Below, one piece after another: positions 8,814 to 17,207 of a DNA stretch of 30,217 bases. The stretch's first letter is position 1, and each line of letters starts with the position of its first letter. Both the position numbers and the translations under genes were made by a program. This DNA comes from Bordetella parapertussis (lineage in GTDB: Bacteria > Pseudomonadota > Gammaproteobacteria > Burkholderiales > Burkholderiaceae_C), in contig CAMCNE010000019.1 in assembly GCA_945875935.1 (NCBI GenBank), forward strand, positions 1 to 30,217, in the 5' to 3' direction. The notes under the pieces were generated by a model. The model did no database searches. It saw only the letters and a list, made by a program, of their open reading frames with translations, and was not told where the DNA came from.

Positions 8814-9731
8814 TCAAAACGCGAAGCCCAGTCCCAAATAGATGCCCTGGGTCCTGGCGTCGTAGACGAACTGGTCTTTGTCGTAGTCGATCTTGAGAAC
8901 GCGGTATCCGAACTTGCCCGTCATCGACTTCGAGAACTGGTAATTCGCACCGGCAATCGCCTGCCACGTGAAGTCAGACCCGCCGCCACCGGCATCGAGG
9001 TAACCCACGAGCGACCAGTTCTCGGCAATCGGCTGCTGCACCCTCACACCGACATAGGCGTCGGTCCACGATTTTTCGGCGCTGCGAGACACCGTCCCCG
9101 CCACACCTTGTCCGCCAGACGCGAACAGGCTGGCGCCAATGGTGGCATCGGCGTCGATGTTCACGTAGCGCAAGCCGCCGACCGCATCCACCAGGGTTGG
9201 GCCCTGCGACAACCGGTAGGTGACGGCAGCCGCCACGACGGTTTCCTTGATGGTGATGTCGGCGTTGGCCTTGCGTGTCACGCCCAACGACCCGGTGGTG
9301 CTGGATGTCGCCGACTCGCTGACCTTGAGGTACTGGACATCGAACAGAAAACCCCAGCGCTGCTTGCGCGCTTCCAGGCTGCCCATCGCCGCGAAATCGA
9401 GCACATCGAAGACGTCTGAAAAGCTCATGTCGACGCTGGTCTGCGGCAACCTTCCCGCCTTGACATCGCCCTTGATGCCGGCCAGCCAGGCATAGGGCGT
9501 GACCTCAAACGTCCAGCCGGGTTCTTCGATGGGCGCGGTGGGGGTGACGCTCTCGGCCACAGCTGAGGTGGTTTGTGCCATGGCAGGCGCGGCACAGGCT
9601 GCGGCAAGGCACGCGCCCAGCGACATGGCCCTGAAAAGTTCTTGCGGCCCGATGGCCAAGTGGCTGCATGGTTTCAAGTTCGTCTTCTCACGGTTGACGG
9701 TTTCTCCATCCTGAGCGAGCACGATGGACAA
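8814..9731 (-). CDS. Outer-membrane beta-barrel protein, function unknown
   Basis: Up to 305 residues. A hydrophobic export segment ends at APAMAQ (about residue 53). The mature part starts WTFEVTPYAWLAGIKGDVKAG, contains repeated strand-turn units (WGFLFDVQYLKVS, DAYVGVRVQQPIAENWSLVG) and ends YLGLGFAF with a terminal Phe, as outer-membrane barrels do. The start is uncertain: ATG 9731 gives a long N-region, ATG 9626 gives a signal peptide without positive charge, and a TTG start near residue 19 would give an ordinary N-region. It lies downstream of the phosphate transporter on the same strand, separated by a hairpin, and converges with the alkylsulfatase run. No specific substrate or role is visible. 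Confidence 0.75.
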   Translation of the reverse strand: MSIVLAQDGETVNREKTNLKPCSHLAIGPQELFRAMSLGACLAAACAAPAMAQTTSAVAESVTPTAPIEEPGWTFEVTPYAWLAGIKGDVKAGRLPQTSVDMSFSDVFDVLDFAAMGSLEARKQRWGFLFDVQYLKVSESATSSTTGSLGVTRKANADITIKETVVAAAVTYRLSQGPTLVDAVGGLRYVNIDADATIGASLFASGGQGVAGTVSRSAEKSWTDAYVGVRVQQPIAENWSLVGYLDAGGGGSDFTWQAIAGANYQFSKSMTGKFGYRVLKIDYDKDQFVYDARTQGIYLGLGFAF

Positions 9732-9736
9732 GAGCA

Positions 9737-9757
9737 GTCAGGCCAACATGGCCTGAC
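9737..9757 (-). terminator. Hairpin between pit gene and barrel gene
   Basis: An 8-base perfect stem (arms GTCAGGCC / GGCCTGAC) with a 5-base loop lies about 20 bases after the phosphate-transporter stop, reading leftward. The T-run after it is poor (CTGCTCTTGTCC), so termination would be partial at best. Confidence 0.4.
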
Positions 9758-9777
9758 CAGGAGCAAAGCGACGGAGA

Positions 9778-11364
9778 TCAGAACACGCTCTTGAAAAACC
9801 AGAACAGCAAGCCCGACAGCAGCACAGAGGCCGGCAGCGTCAGCACCCAGGCCAGCGCGATGCTGCGAACCGTGTCCTTGTTCAGCCCCGAGCCGCTGGC
9901 TGCCATGGTGCCGGCCACGCCCGATGACAGCACATGGGTGGTCGACACCGGCAGCCCAAGCACATCAGCCACACCGATGGTGACGGCAGCCACCGACTCG
10001 GCCGCTGCGCCCTGACCGTAGGTGAGGTGGGTCTTGCCGATCTTTTCGCCCACGGTCTTCACGATGCGCTTCCAGCCGACCATGGTGCCCAGACCGAGCG
10101 CGATGGCCACGCCCACCTTGACCCACAGCGGAATGAAGCGCGTGGCGTCATCGACCGCCTTGTGATACGCCACCACCGCCTTCAGCTCATCGTCGGTCAC
10201 CTTGAGCTGTTTCTTCTTGTCAATGAGCTTGAGCGCCTCGCCGATCAGGTACATGTCGTTGCGCAGGTTCGACACCATCGCCGTGGGCACCTCCTTCAGG
10301 GTCTTGTAGCTCTCGACGTCCTTGAGCATGCTGGTGACCATGCCACTCAGGGCCACGGTGGTGACATCGGTGTAGGTCTTCTCGCGCACGGCATCCTTGA
10401 CGGCTTCACGCGGGTCTGAAACCGTCAGGCCGGGCTTGGCGTAGACCTTGAGCACGGCTTCCATCTGCACCGAGGCCGTGCGGAACTGGTCCAGCTTGGC
10501 GGCGTCAGGAGTGCGGTTGAGCGCAAAGGCGGTGGGCACGATGCCCACCAGGATCAGCATGATCAGGCCCATGCCCTTTTGCCCGTCATTCGAGCCGTGC
10601 GCAAAGCTCACGCCAGTGCACGTGCCGATGAGCAAAGCGCGTATCCAGAACGGAGGCGGCGCATTGCCCTTGGGCGGCTCGTACAGCGCCTTGCTGCGCA
10701 CCAGCGCGCGCATGGCCAAGTAAAGCAGCGCCGCGGCCACAAAGCCGAAGACCGGCGAGATCAGCAGCGCCAGACCGATTTCCTTGACCTTGCCCAGATC
10801 AACGCCACTGGTGGCTGCGCCCCCGGCCAGCAACTGGTTGGCCAGACCCACACCGACGATCGAGCCGATCAGCGTGTGCGAGCTTGACGACGGCAGACCC
10901 AGCCACCAGGTGCCCAGGTTCCAGATGATGGCGGCCAGCAGCAAGGCGAACACCATGGCCAGACCGGCAGACGAATTGACCTGCAAGATCAGCTCGACCG
11001 GCAGCAGCGAAACAATGCCCCAGGCCACCGCGCCGCTGGCGGCCATGACCCCCAGGAAGTTGAAGAAGCCCGACCACACCACCGCCGCATGCGCCGGCAT
11101 CGAATGCGTGTAGATGACGGTGGCGACCGCGTTGGCGGTGTCGTGAAAACCGTTGACGAACTCGAAGCCCAATGCGGCAAACAGCGCCAGTATCAGCAGC
11201 ATCCAGGGCACCGCTTGGGCATCGCCAATGTCAGCCATCAGCGAGTAAATCACGTAGCCTGCTCCGAGCGTGAGCAAAGTAACAAAGACAACAGGACCCC
11301 AAATTCCTGTGGGATTACCCGATTCAAGCGGGTTGATGGGTTGGGCTGAATTTGCTGAGCTCAT
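9778..11364 (-). CDS. pitA: PiT-family inorganic phosphate transporter
   Basis: A 528-residue polytopic inner-membrane protein predicted to import phosphate, or metal-phosphate, with protons. Both PiT signature repeats are visible: GFVNGFHDTANAVATVI near residue 65 and FAHGSNDGQKGMGLIM in the middle, together with the GVGLANQLL and STTHVLSSGVAG segments of the duplicated fold. A large hydrophilic, helix-rich loop (about 280-420) separates the two halves. I chose ATG 11364 because the protein then begins just before the first membrane helix; the frame is open further upstream. A possible PhoB box sits 43-61 bases upstream. It lies 102 bases downstream of the acyl-carrier-protein gene on the same strand. 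The family is certain; whether it is the main or low-affinity system is not. Confidence 0.92.
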   Translation of the reverse strand: MSSANSAQPINPLESGNPTGIWGPVVFVTLLTLGAGYVIYSLMADIGDAQAVPWMLLILALFAALGFEFVNGFHDTANAVATVIYTHSMPAHAAVVWSGFFNFLGVMAASGAVAWGIVSLLPVELILQVNSSAGLAMVFALLLAAIIWNLGTWWLGLPSSSSHTLIGSIVGVGLANQLLAGGAATSGVDLGKVKEIGLALLISPVFGFVAAALLYLAMRALVRSKALYEPPKGNAPPPFWIRALLIGTCTGVSFAHGSNDGQKGMGLIMLILVGIVPTAFALNRTPDAAKLDQFRTASVQMEAVLKVYAKPGLTVSDPREAVKDAVREKTYTDVTTVALSGMVTSMLKDVESYKTLKEVPTAMVSNLRNDMYLIGEALKLIDKKKQLKVTDDELKAVVAYHKAVDDATRFIPLWVKVGVAIALGLGTMVGWKRIVKTVGEKIGKTHLTYGQGAAAESVAAVTIGVADVLGLPVSTTHVLSSGVAGTMAASGSGLNKDTVRSIALAWVLTLPASVLLSGLLFWFFKSVF

Positions 11365-11406
11365 GGCCAGTTCCGGTAGTTGGTCGCGAGACGATGCTCT
11401 TTCGAG

Positions 11407-11425
11407 GTGACACGGGGTTGACAAA
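11407..11425 (-). promoter_or_regulatory. Possible PhoB box upstream of pit gene
   Basis: On the minus strand two TGTCA half-sites (TTTGTCAA and CGTGTCAC) are spaced 11 bases start to start, the spacing of PhoB direct repeats. They lie about 43-61 bases upstream of the phosphate transporter start. The match is short and made by eye, so it is a candidate only, but its position before a phosphate gene is fitting. Confidence 0.4.
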
Positions 11426-11466
11426 GCCGAAAAATTGAACTTTTCAAGCTGAGTAAATGTAGCCGC

Positions 11467-11721
11467 TCAGCGCGACGCGATTGAATCCACCAAGGCCTCG
11501 ATGTCGTTCACCGAGTCCACCAGGTTCACGTCAAAGTCCAACGCTGAAAAATCTACCGAGAGTTCTGTCTCGAGATAAACCACCAGATTCATCATCGAAA
11601 ACGAATCGAGCCGCCCGCTCAGAAACAGCGACTCGTCGACTGCAAAGTCGTGCGGGTCTCCATGCTTGTCGAGTGCCGTTCTGAGGTACTCGCGCAGCTT
11701 GCTCTTGGCTTGGGTTTGCAT
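11467..11721 (-). CDS. Acyl/aminoacyl carrier protein (DltC-like)
   Basis: An 84-residue carrier protein. The phosphopantetheine attachment serine is Ser40 in SGRLDSFSMMNLVVYLE, matching the Asp-Ser signature and helix II of carrier proteins. The rest is acidic (SVDFSALDFDVNLVDSVNDIEAL), as usual. Its ATG overlaps the stop of the membrane-protein gene by one base (TGATG), so translation is probably coupled. As last gene of the cassette it would carry the residue activated by the adenylating enzyme on a thioester for use by the MBOAT-like protein. The carried residue is unknown. Confidence 0.85.
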   Translation of the reverse strand: MQTQAKSKLREYLRTALDKHGDPHDFAVDESLFLSGRLDSFSMMNLVVYLETELSVDFSALDFDVNLVDSVNDIEALVDSIASR

Positions 11722-13196
11722 CAGATGAATCCAAAAAGGCTGACCAGAAAAGACGTGCGCTCGCCCAGCGTGTGGTCTCGCGAGGCGTCGCCAAAGATGT
11801 GCAGGCAGGTCACGAACGACCAGACGAAACAAAAAGAATAAATCCGCCCGGCCAGCGTCGCCGAAGGCCGATAGCCCAGATTGGCCCGCAGCTGTGACAA
11901 CCCCACACCCGTGGCCAGCACCGCGCTGTAAACGAGGTAGCTGCTGAAGGTTTCGAGAGCCGCGCCGAGCCCCAGCGTGCTGATCAGGTCGATGTCGCGC
12001 ACAAAGTGCCACAAGGCATTGCCCACGCCGGCGGCCATGAAGGTGGCAAAAAACATGCGAAGCCGCTGGTGGTTGCGAAACACCTTGAAAAACGTGGGCA
12101 CAAAGAAGAAATCAACCAGCAGTTCCTTGAAGTAATAGTGAAAGCGGTTGAAGTAGTCCATCAGCGTGCGCGATTCCAGCGGGCGCCACGAGCCGCGCGG
12201 CAATCGATAGCCCGCCAGCCGCGCGATGCCAATGAACAAATGCGCCCACATGGCAATCTGCAGCGACAGCTTGGCCATCGACAAGATGAGCGCGGCCCAG
12301 GCCGTGGACAGCGCATAAGGCTGACCCGCCACGAACGCATCGATGGCATCACCGAGCCGGGGGATTTGCAGCGTGTCGTTGAACAGCCAAATCAATGCAT
12401 CCCGAAGCGCGAACAGCGCGTTGGCCCACAGCAGCAGCTTCACCGCCTTGAGCTGGGTGACGGCCAGCTCGGCGGGGGTCTTTGAAAGTGACTTGCGCAA
12501 GAAGGCCGCGCCCTTGCCGAAGGGCAGATAGCTCGGGCTCCAAAACGGTCGCAGCGTGCCCAGTTGCGTGAGCGCCGAATTGGGGTCTCGCGATCGCTGA
12601 TCGACGATTGCGTAGGGCAAAAACCAGATGTAAGGCGTGAGCACGAACACCGCCGACCACAGCATGGCGCGCGGCAAGCCGGCAACGCCACTCAGGCTGG
12701 CCACGCCACACAGCAAGGCCTCGAGCGCCAGCAGCGTGACCAGCGGCCGCCGCGCCAGCATCGACTGCGGCTTTCGGCGCACCCATTGCAGCGCCACGAC
12801 CGAGCCCAGCAGCACCAGCAGCAACCATCCGATGGCCAGCGGAATCGCCGCCGCATCGGGCAACTGCTCCTGATGAAGCACGGCGGTGATCCGATCGAGC
12901 GTGTCGTTGCCGCCCAACCCGGTCTCCAGGAAAGCCATCAGCCAGGTGGCTGAAAACAAGATGGCCGCGCGCGCGTTCGTCCAGATCACGGCCGACATCG
13001 CTGCAGCCACTGCAAGCACCGCCTGCCAGGTGCCGAGATGCCCAGCGATCGCCAGCAACGCGATCAGCGCGATGGCCAGTTGCCCGAGCGGCGTTTGCGC
13101 GCGCTCGATGAAGGCCTCGCGCTCGTCGATGGCCAGAAAGCGGCGCAGCCTGCTGGTGTCCGATGACCTGCTGGCACCCGCTGCTGACGGCGTCAT
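11721..13196 (-). CDS. MBOAT-like integral membrane acyltransferase (DltB-like)
   Basis: A 491-residue protein with roughly ten or more hydrophobic segments. The MBOAT-type landmarks are a conserved block TLMDYFNRFHYYFKELLVDF (Asn350, His353) and the later GNALWHFVRD, where His397 matches the membrane histidine of the family (usually in a LWHG context). The resemblance is weaker than for textbook DltB, so this is a divergent member. It lies between an adenylating enzyme and a carrier protein with overlaps of 4 bases upstream (ATGA) and 1 base downstream. The expected role is transfer of the carrier-bound residue across or at the inner membrane to an envelope acceptor. The acceptor is unknown. 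Confidence 0.65.
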   Translation of the reverse strand: MTPSAAGASRSSDTSRLRRFLAIDEREAFIERAQTPLGQLAIALIALLAIAGHLGTWQAVLAVAAAMSAVIWTNARAAILFSATWLMAFLETGLGGNDTLDRITAVLHQEQLPDAAAIPLAIGWLLLVLLGSVVALQWVRRKPQSMLARRPLVTLLALEALLCGVASLSGVAGLPRAMLWSAVFVLTPYIWFLPYAIVDQRSRDPNSALTQLGTLRPFWSPSYLPFGKGAAFLRKSLSKTPAELAVTQLKAVKLLLWANALFALRDALIWLFNDTLQIPRLGDAIDAFVAGQPYALSTAWAALILSMAKLSLQIAMWAHLFIGIARLAGYRLPRGSWRPLESRTLMDYFNRFHYYFKELLVDFFFVPTFFKVFRNHQRLRMFFATFMAAGVGNALWHFVRDIDLISTLGLGAALETFSSYLVYSAVLATGVGLSQLRANLGYRPSATLAGRIYSFCFVWSFVTCLHIFGDASRDHTLGERTSFLVSLFGFI

Positions 13197-14776
13197 GCCG
13201 CTTGCGCTTCGAGCCAGCCGCGCAGCGCCCGCCTGTCAACCTTGCCACTGGCGTTGATCGGCATGTCTTCGAGCGCGATCACCCGGCTGGGCAGCATGTA
13301 GGCAGGCAGGCGCAACCTGAGCGCACTGACCACAGCCGCCTCATCGACCACTGCCGCGCCGACGAAGGTGACGATGCCGCCGGCCTGGCCGTTGTCCATC
13401 GGCCAGGCGACCGCGCTGGCCAGCGCGTGGCCACTGACCTCGCGCAGATGCGCATCGATTTCCTCGAGCTCGACGCGGTGGCCCAGCACCTTGATCTGGT
13501 TGTCGATGCGCCCCAGGCAATGAAACACGCCCGACGCATCGCGCATGCCGAGATCGCCCGATCGATACCAGCGCTTGCCGTTGATGACCGGAAAACGCGC
13601 TGCGGTCAGCTCGGACGCGCCCAGATAACCCTGGGCCAGCTGAACGCCGCAGATGACCAGCTCGCCGGGCGAGCCGTCGGGCAGCGGCTGGTCGTGCTCA
13701 TCGATGACCATGAGTTCGTGGTTCGCAAACGGCACGCCGATGGCCACGACGTCACGCCCGGGCGACATCAGCAGCGGTGTGGTCACCGGCTGCGCGGTGC
13801 AAAAGACCGTCGCCTCGGTGGGGCCGTAAAGCGCAGCGATGGCGCTGTTCGGCGCGGCCATCTGCCAGGCCTTGACGATGCCTTCGGGCACCGGCTCTCC
13901 ACCAAAGATCGTCAGGCGCAGATCGGGCAGGCTGGCGGGCGCCAAGGCCTTGATCTGGCCCAGCATGCCGGCCAGCGATGGCACCGAGGTCCACAGCGTC
14001 AGCCGCGACTCGCGCGCAAACTTGACCGCGCCCATGACCATGGTGGCCGGCAGGATGTGCAAAGAAGCACCCGCCTGCCAAGTGGAAAACATGTTGTGCA
14101 CCGACAAGTCGAAGCCCAGCTCGCAGGCCTCAAGCGCGCGGTCGCTGCTCGTGAGGCTGAATCTCTCGACCACCGTCGAGACATAGTGGCGAACCGCCGC
14201 CAGACTGATCATCACGCCCTTGGGCACGCCGGTCGTGCCCGAGGTGAAGATGATGTAGCCGGTGTCCGATGCGGCCATCGGCGCCGGCTGCGAGGGTGTG
14301 ACCCTGTCGAGCGACGCCATGTTGATGATTTCGACGCGGCCCGCACGGGCTTCGATCGGCTTAGTTCCGGCGTGGATGACCAGCGCAGGACAGCGCGCCA
14401 GCAGTCGTTCACTGAGCAGCATTGCACCCGCGTCGTCGGTGACGATGGCCGAGAAATCGCACTGCTCGAACAGGTTCAGCAGCCGCTCTTCAGGAAGCTT
14501 CAGACCGAGCGGCACATAGGTCGCCCCCGACCAGCACGCACCCAGCGTGGCAACACAGGCATCGATGCCGCGCGAGGCGAGGATTCCAACGCGTGGTGGC
14601 TGAGCGCCGTGGGTCGTGGGGGTGGCTCGACTGGCAAGACAGGCCCCGATTCGCGCCGAGCGCTCGGCGAGCTCGCCATAGGTCAGCATGCGCCCTTGGC
14701 AGGCGAGCGCGAGTGCATCGGGGGTGATCAGACTGTGACGGTGGACGGCTGCTGCGAGGTTGAAATTCATCTTCAT
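13193..14776 (-). CDS. Amino-acid adenylating enzyme (DltA-like AMP-binding protein)
   Basis: A 527-residue stand-alone adenylation domain without fused carrier or condensation domain, close in length to DltA. Core motifs in order: YIIFTSGTTGVPKG (A3, 174-187), GFDLSVHNMF (A4, 221-230), YGPTEATVF (A5, about 317-325), YRSGDLG (A7, 404-410), GRIDNQIKVLGHRVELEEID (A8, 422-441) and NASGKVD with Lys512 (A10). The A4 aspartate (Asp223) is the residue that binds the substrate's amino group in amino-acid-activating enzymes, so an amino acid is more likely than a fatty or aryl acid. I chose ATG 14776 (or 14770, two codons on); the ribosome site is weak. It overlaps the next gene by 4 bases and diverges from the first STAS-kinase gene. 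Confidence 0.88.
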   Translation of the reverse strand: MKMNFNLAAAVHRHSLITPDALALACQGRMLTYGELAERSARIGACLASRATPTTHGAQPPRVGILASRGIDACVATLGACWSGATYVPLGLKLPEERLLNLFEQCDFSAIVTDDAGAMLLSERLLARCPALVIHAGTKPIEARAGRVEIINMASLDRVTPSQPAPMAASDTGYIIFTSGTTGVPKGVMISLAAVRHYVSTVVERFSLTSSDRALEACELGFDLSVHNMFSTWQAGASLHILPATMVMGAVKFARESRLTLWTSVPSLAGMLGQIKALAPASLPDLRLTIFGGEPVPEGIVKAWQMAAPNSAIAALYGPTEATVFCTAQPVTTPLLMSPGRDVVAIGVPFANHELMVIDEHDQPLPDGSPGELVICGVQLAQGYLGASELTAARFPVINGKRWYRSGDLGMRDASGVFHCLGRIDNQIKVLGHRVELEEIDAHLREVSGHALASAVAWPMDNGQAGGIVTFVGAAVVDEAAVVSALRLRLPAYMLPSRVIALEDMPINASGKVDRRALRGWLEAQAA

Positions 14777-14954
14777 GCAAAGGGGCGCCAGTGACGCCGC
14801 GAACGGGAGCTGTGAGCGTTTGCGCCGGGGTTTCGGCTGCTCAAGGCAGATTATTCTCAGGGCGATTGATGGCACGACGCTGCTGCGGAGGGCGATGGCA
14901 TCGCCACCACCGCGATCTGATTTTTCAAGCCACCCCAACGGAGCGACCCAGGCC

Positions 14955-16109
14955 ATGCAAATCAACGCAACGCGCGCAGGCGAGCTGCTGACCCTTCGAT
15001 TGGCCGGAAGGCTCGATGGCACGACAGCCAAGGCGCTGGAACCCGAGCTCCAGCTCGAGGGCGTTCAACAACTCGTGCTGGACCTCGACGCGTGCACCTT
15101 CATCTCCAGCGCCGGACTGCGCGAGTTGCTGCGGGCGCAAAAGCAACTGTCCACGCTCGGCGGCACCATGGTGCTGACCCACGTGTCGCGCAGCATTCAA
15201 GAGGTGCTTGACGTCACCGGACTGTCCCGGCTGGTGCAGTGCAAGCCCAAGCTGCGGCAGATTTCCATCGAGGGGCTCGAATTTCTGTCCGAGGGCGTGT
15301 GCGGCGAGTGCTTTCGGCTGGACGAGGAAACCATCGTCAAGCTCTACCGCGAAGGCATCGCACCCGAGATCGCCGAGAAGGAAAAAGAGTTCGCGAAGGC
15401 GGCCTTCGTGTCGGGCATACCCACAGCCATCTCGTATGACGTGGTGGCCTGCGGCAATCGCACGGGTGTGGTCTACGAAATGCTCGACGCCACGCTGTTC
15501 AGCGCGGTCATCAAAAACGATCTGGCCCACATCGAGCAACACGCCCAGACGCTCGCGCAGATCGCCATGAACTTTCACGCGACCGTGGCCGACCCCAAGG
15601 TGTTTCCCGACATCAAGGAAAGCTTCAGGGGCTACATCGACCAGATGGGCTTCTTCATGTCGGCCGACGAGATCGCCTTCTTGCACCGCAAGCTGCAATC
15701 CATACCCGACGCCGAGACCTGCATCCACTGCGACTTGCACACCAGCAACATCATGATCCGCGCCGGCGAGCCCGTGGTCATCGACATGGGCGATGTGTCC
15801 CGCGGCCATTACCTGTTCGACATCGGACTGATGGCGACCATCTACGGCGTGCCCGAACTCGGGATCTGCGAGATGGCCACCAAGCTGCCCAGCGATGAAG
15901 GCGTGCGCTTGTACGACCACTTCATCCGCCACTACTTCGCGAACAAGACGGCCGACGAGCTCGAGTTCTTCCAGCGCAATGTGCACTTCCTGGCTTCGCT
16001 GCGGCTGATCTACGCCATCACCTTCGCGCCCCGGCTCAAGCAGCAACTGGCCGCGTCGATCCGCAAGGTGCTGCTGCCGAAGATCATGGCCAGCGATGCA
16101 GCGGCTTGA
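14955..16109 (+). CDS. STAS domain fused to aminoglycoside-phosphotransferase-like kinase, copy 1
   Basis: A 384-residue cytoplasmic fusion. Residues 1-100 form a STAS domain like anti-sigma-factor antagonists, with the phospho-acceptor motif FISSAGLR (Ser52 equivalent to SpoIIAA Ser58). Residues 105-384 form a kinase of the TIGR02172/APH fold: Gly-rich loop GVCGECFRLD, likely ATP lysine Lys129 in IVKLY, catalytic HCDLHTSNI (His258, Asp260, Asn265) and metal-binding VIDMGD (Asp277). All kinase key residues are present. The ribosome site is weak. It diverges from the dlt-like cassette with 178 bases between, and ends at a strong terminator. A second copy lies 1.4 kb on. Substrate (small molecule, or its own STAS serine) is unknown. 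Confidence 0.82.
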   Translation: MQINATRAGELLTLRLAGRLDGTTAKALEPELQLEGVQQLVLDLDACTFISSAGLRELLRAQKQLSTLGGTMVLTHVSRSIQEVLDVTGLSRLVQCKPKLRQISIEGLEFLSEGVCGECFRLDEETIVKLYREGIAPEIAEKEKEFAKAAFVSGIPTAISYDVVACGNRTGVVYEMLDATLFSAVIKNDLAHIEQHAQTLAQIAMNFHATVADPKVFPDIKESFRGYIDQMGFFMSADEIAFLHRKLQSIPDAETCIHCDLHTSNIMIRAGEPVVIDMGDVSRGHYLFDIGLMATIYGVPELGICEMATKLPSDEGVRLYDHFIRHYFANKTADELEFFQRNVHFLASLRLIYAITFAPRLKQQLAASIRKVLLPKIMASDAAA

Positions 16110-16130
16110 CATCGTCAGCCACCACAACGC

Positions 16131-16156
16131 AAAACGGGAGCCTAGGCTCCCGTTTT
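16131..16156. terminator. Bidirectional rho-independent terminator
   Basis: A 26-base perfect palindrome centred on CCTAGG with arms starting AAAACGGGAG and ending CTCCCGTTTT. It gives a G/C-rich stem followed by T's on either strand. It lies between the convergent STAS-kinase copy 1 and PEP-CTERM gene, 21 bases after one stop and 16 after the other. Confidence 0.85.
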
Positions 16157-16172
16157 CATTCGCGTTCAGTGC

Positions 16173-17207
16173 TCAAGCCAGCCTGGCTTTGCGGCGTTTG
16201 ACCACTGCCCCCATCAAACCCAGGCCCGCCAGCAACATGGCGTAGGTTTCGGGTTCAGGAATTGGTGCCAACGGCACATGCCCGACAAAGGGCACGTCAT
16301 TGATCTGCACACCGCTGGCCCAATTGTTCACCACCACTTGCCCTAGCACCACGCCAGAGCCGCCGCTGCCCACCGATGCGAACGGCGCCAAGATACTGGC
16401 GGCCACCCAACCCAATTGAAGCGTGGTGGCCTCGGGCAGGTTGAACAGCACCCGGTTGTTGAAATTGGTAAACCCGTGGTTGCCGAAGTTCACCGTGCTG
16501 CCCAGCACATTGATGATCACCGTGCCGCTGTCGCCGAGACCGTTGATTTGCATGTTTTGCAAGGCCTGCGCAGAGGTGATGTCAAATACATTGATGCCGT
16601 TGGCGTTGCTGGCATTGAACATCAGCGTGCTCCAGGAATCGACCGCCGAAGCCGCTGCCAGACCGTCAAGCCGGGTGGACAGGCTGGTCAGGCTGGTCCG
16701 CAAGGCGTCGAAATCCACGCCCTGGCTGAAGCTGCCGCTGCCCTTGAGCAGTTGATGCGAGTACCAGTCTTTGTACCCGGTGGTGTTGCCCCAGACCGTC
16801 ACCGTGTTGCTGCTGCCGCCGGAGATGCCGTCTTTGGCATCAAGGTTGCCGCCCACAGCCACATTGCCGTTGAAGGAGCCGCTGTAGTTGCTCACGAGAT
16901 TGCCACCCACCGACGTATCACCGGAAATGCTGCCGCTGGAGAAGCTCAGATTGCCACGCACGGTCAGCGCGGTGCCCGCCAACTTGTGGTCATTGATGGA
17001 GTAGCCGCCTTTGATATTGGCGTTGCCACCGACCGCCACCCGGCCTTCCACGTCTGATGAAGTCGGCTCGAAGTTCTCAAACACCAGCAGGTTCAGGCTC
17101 GGGTCCAAGCCCAGTGCGTTGGTGCTGGCCATGCCAGAACCGGTGCCCAGCAACAGGGACAGCGCGCAAAATGTGACGCGAAACGAGGCGGTGTTGAGTG
17201 ATTTCAT
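16173..17207 (-). CDS. PEP-CTERM sorted surface protein, choice-of-anchor A type
   Basis: A 344-residue exported protein. The signal peptide ends about residue 27 (GSGMAST). The central part is a choice-of-anchor A domain with glycine-rich repeats of the form VAVGGN/VGGNL (EGRVAVGGNANIKGG, DTSVGGNLVSN, NVAVGGNLDAK). The C-terminus is a PEP-CTERM sorting signal: PIPEPETYAMLLAGLGLMGA, then an Arg/Lys-rich tail. It should therefore be processed by an exosortase encoded elsewhere and act in extracellular matrix or envelope. I chose ATG 17207 with AAGAGG 7 bases upstream. It sits in reverse between two STAS-kinase copies and next to a remnant of a third, so it was probably inserted into a tandem array. 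Confidence 0.9.
   Translation of the reverse strand: MKSLNTASFRVTFCALSLLLGTGSGMASTNALGLDPSLNLLVFENFEPTSSDVEGRVAVGGNANIKGGYSINDHKLAGTALTVRGNLSFSSGSISGDTSVGGNLVSNYSGSFNGNVAVGGNLDAKDGISGGSSNTVTVWGNTTGYKDWYSHQLLKGSGSFSQGVDFDALRTSLTSLSTRLDGLAAASAVDSWSTLMFNASNANGINVFDITSAQALQNMQINGLGDSGTVIINVLGSTVNFGNHGFTNFNNRVLFNLPEATTLQLGWVAASILAPFASVGSGGSGVVLGQVVVNNWASGVQINDVPFVGHVPLAPIPEPETYAMLLAGLGLMGAVVKRRKARLA

Noticed and set aside
13163..14794. Long open frame on the plus strand opposite the adenylating enzyme
   Set aside because: Its translation is His/Arg/Gln-rich and matches no family, while the minus strand carries every adenylation motif. It is a high-G+C shadow.
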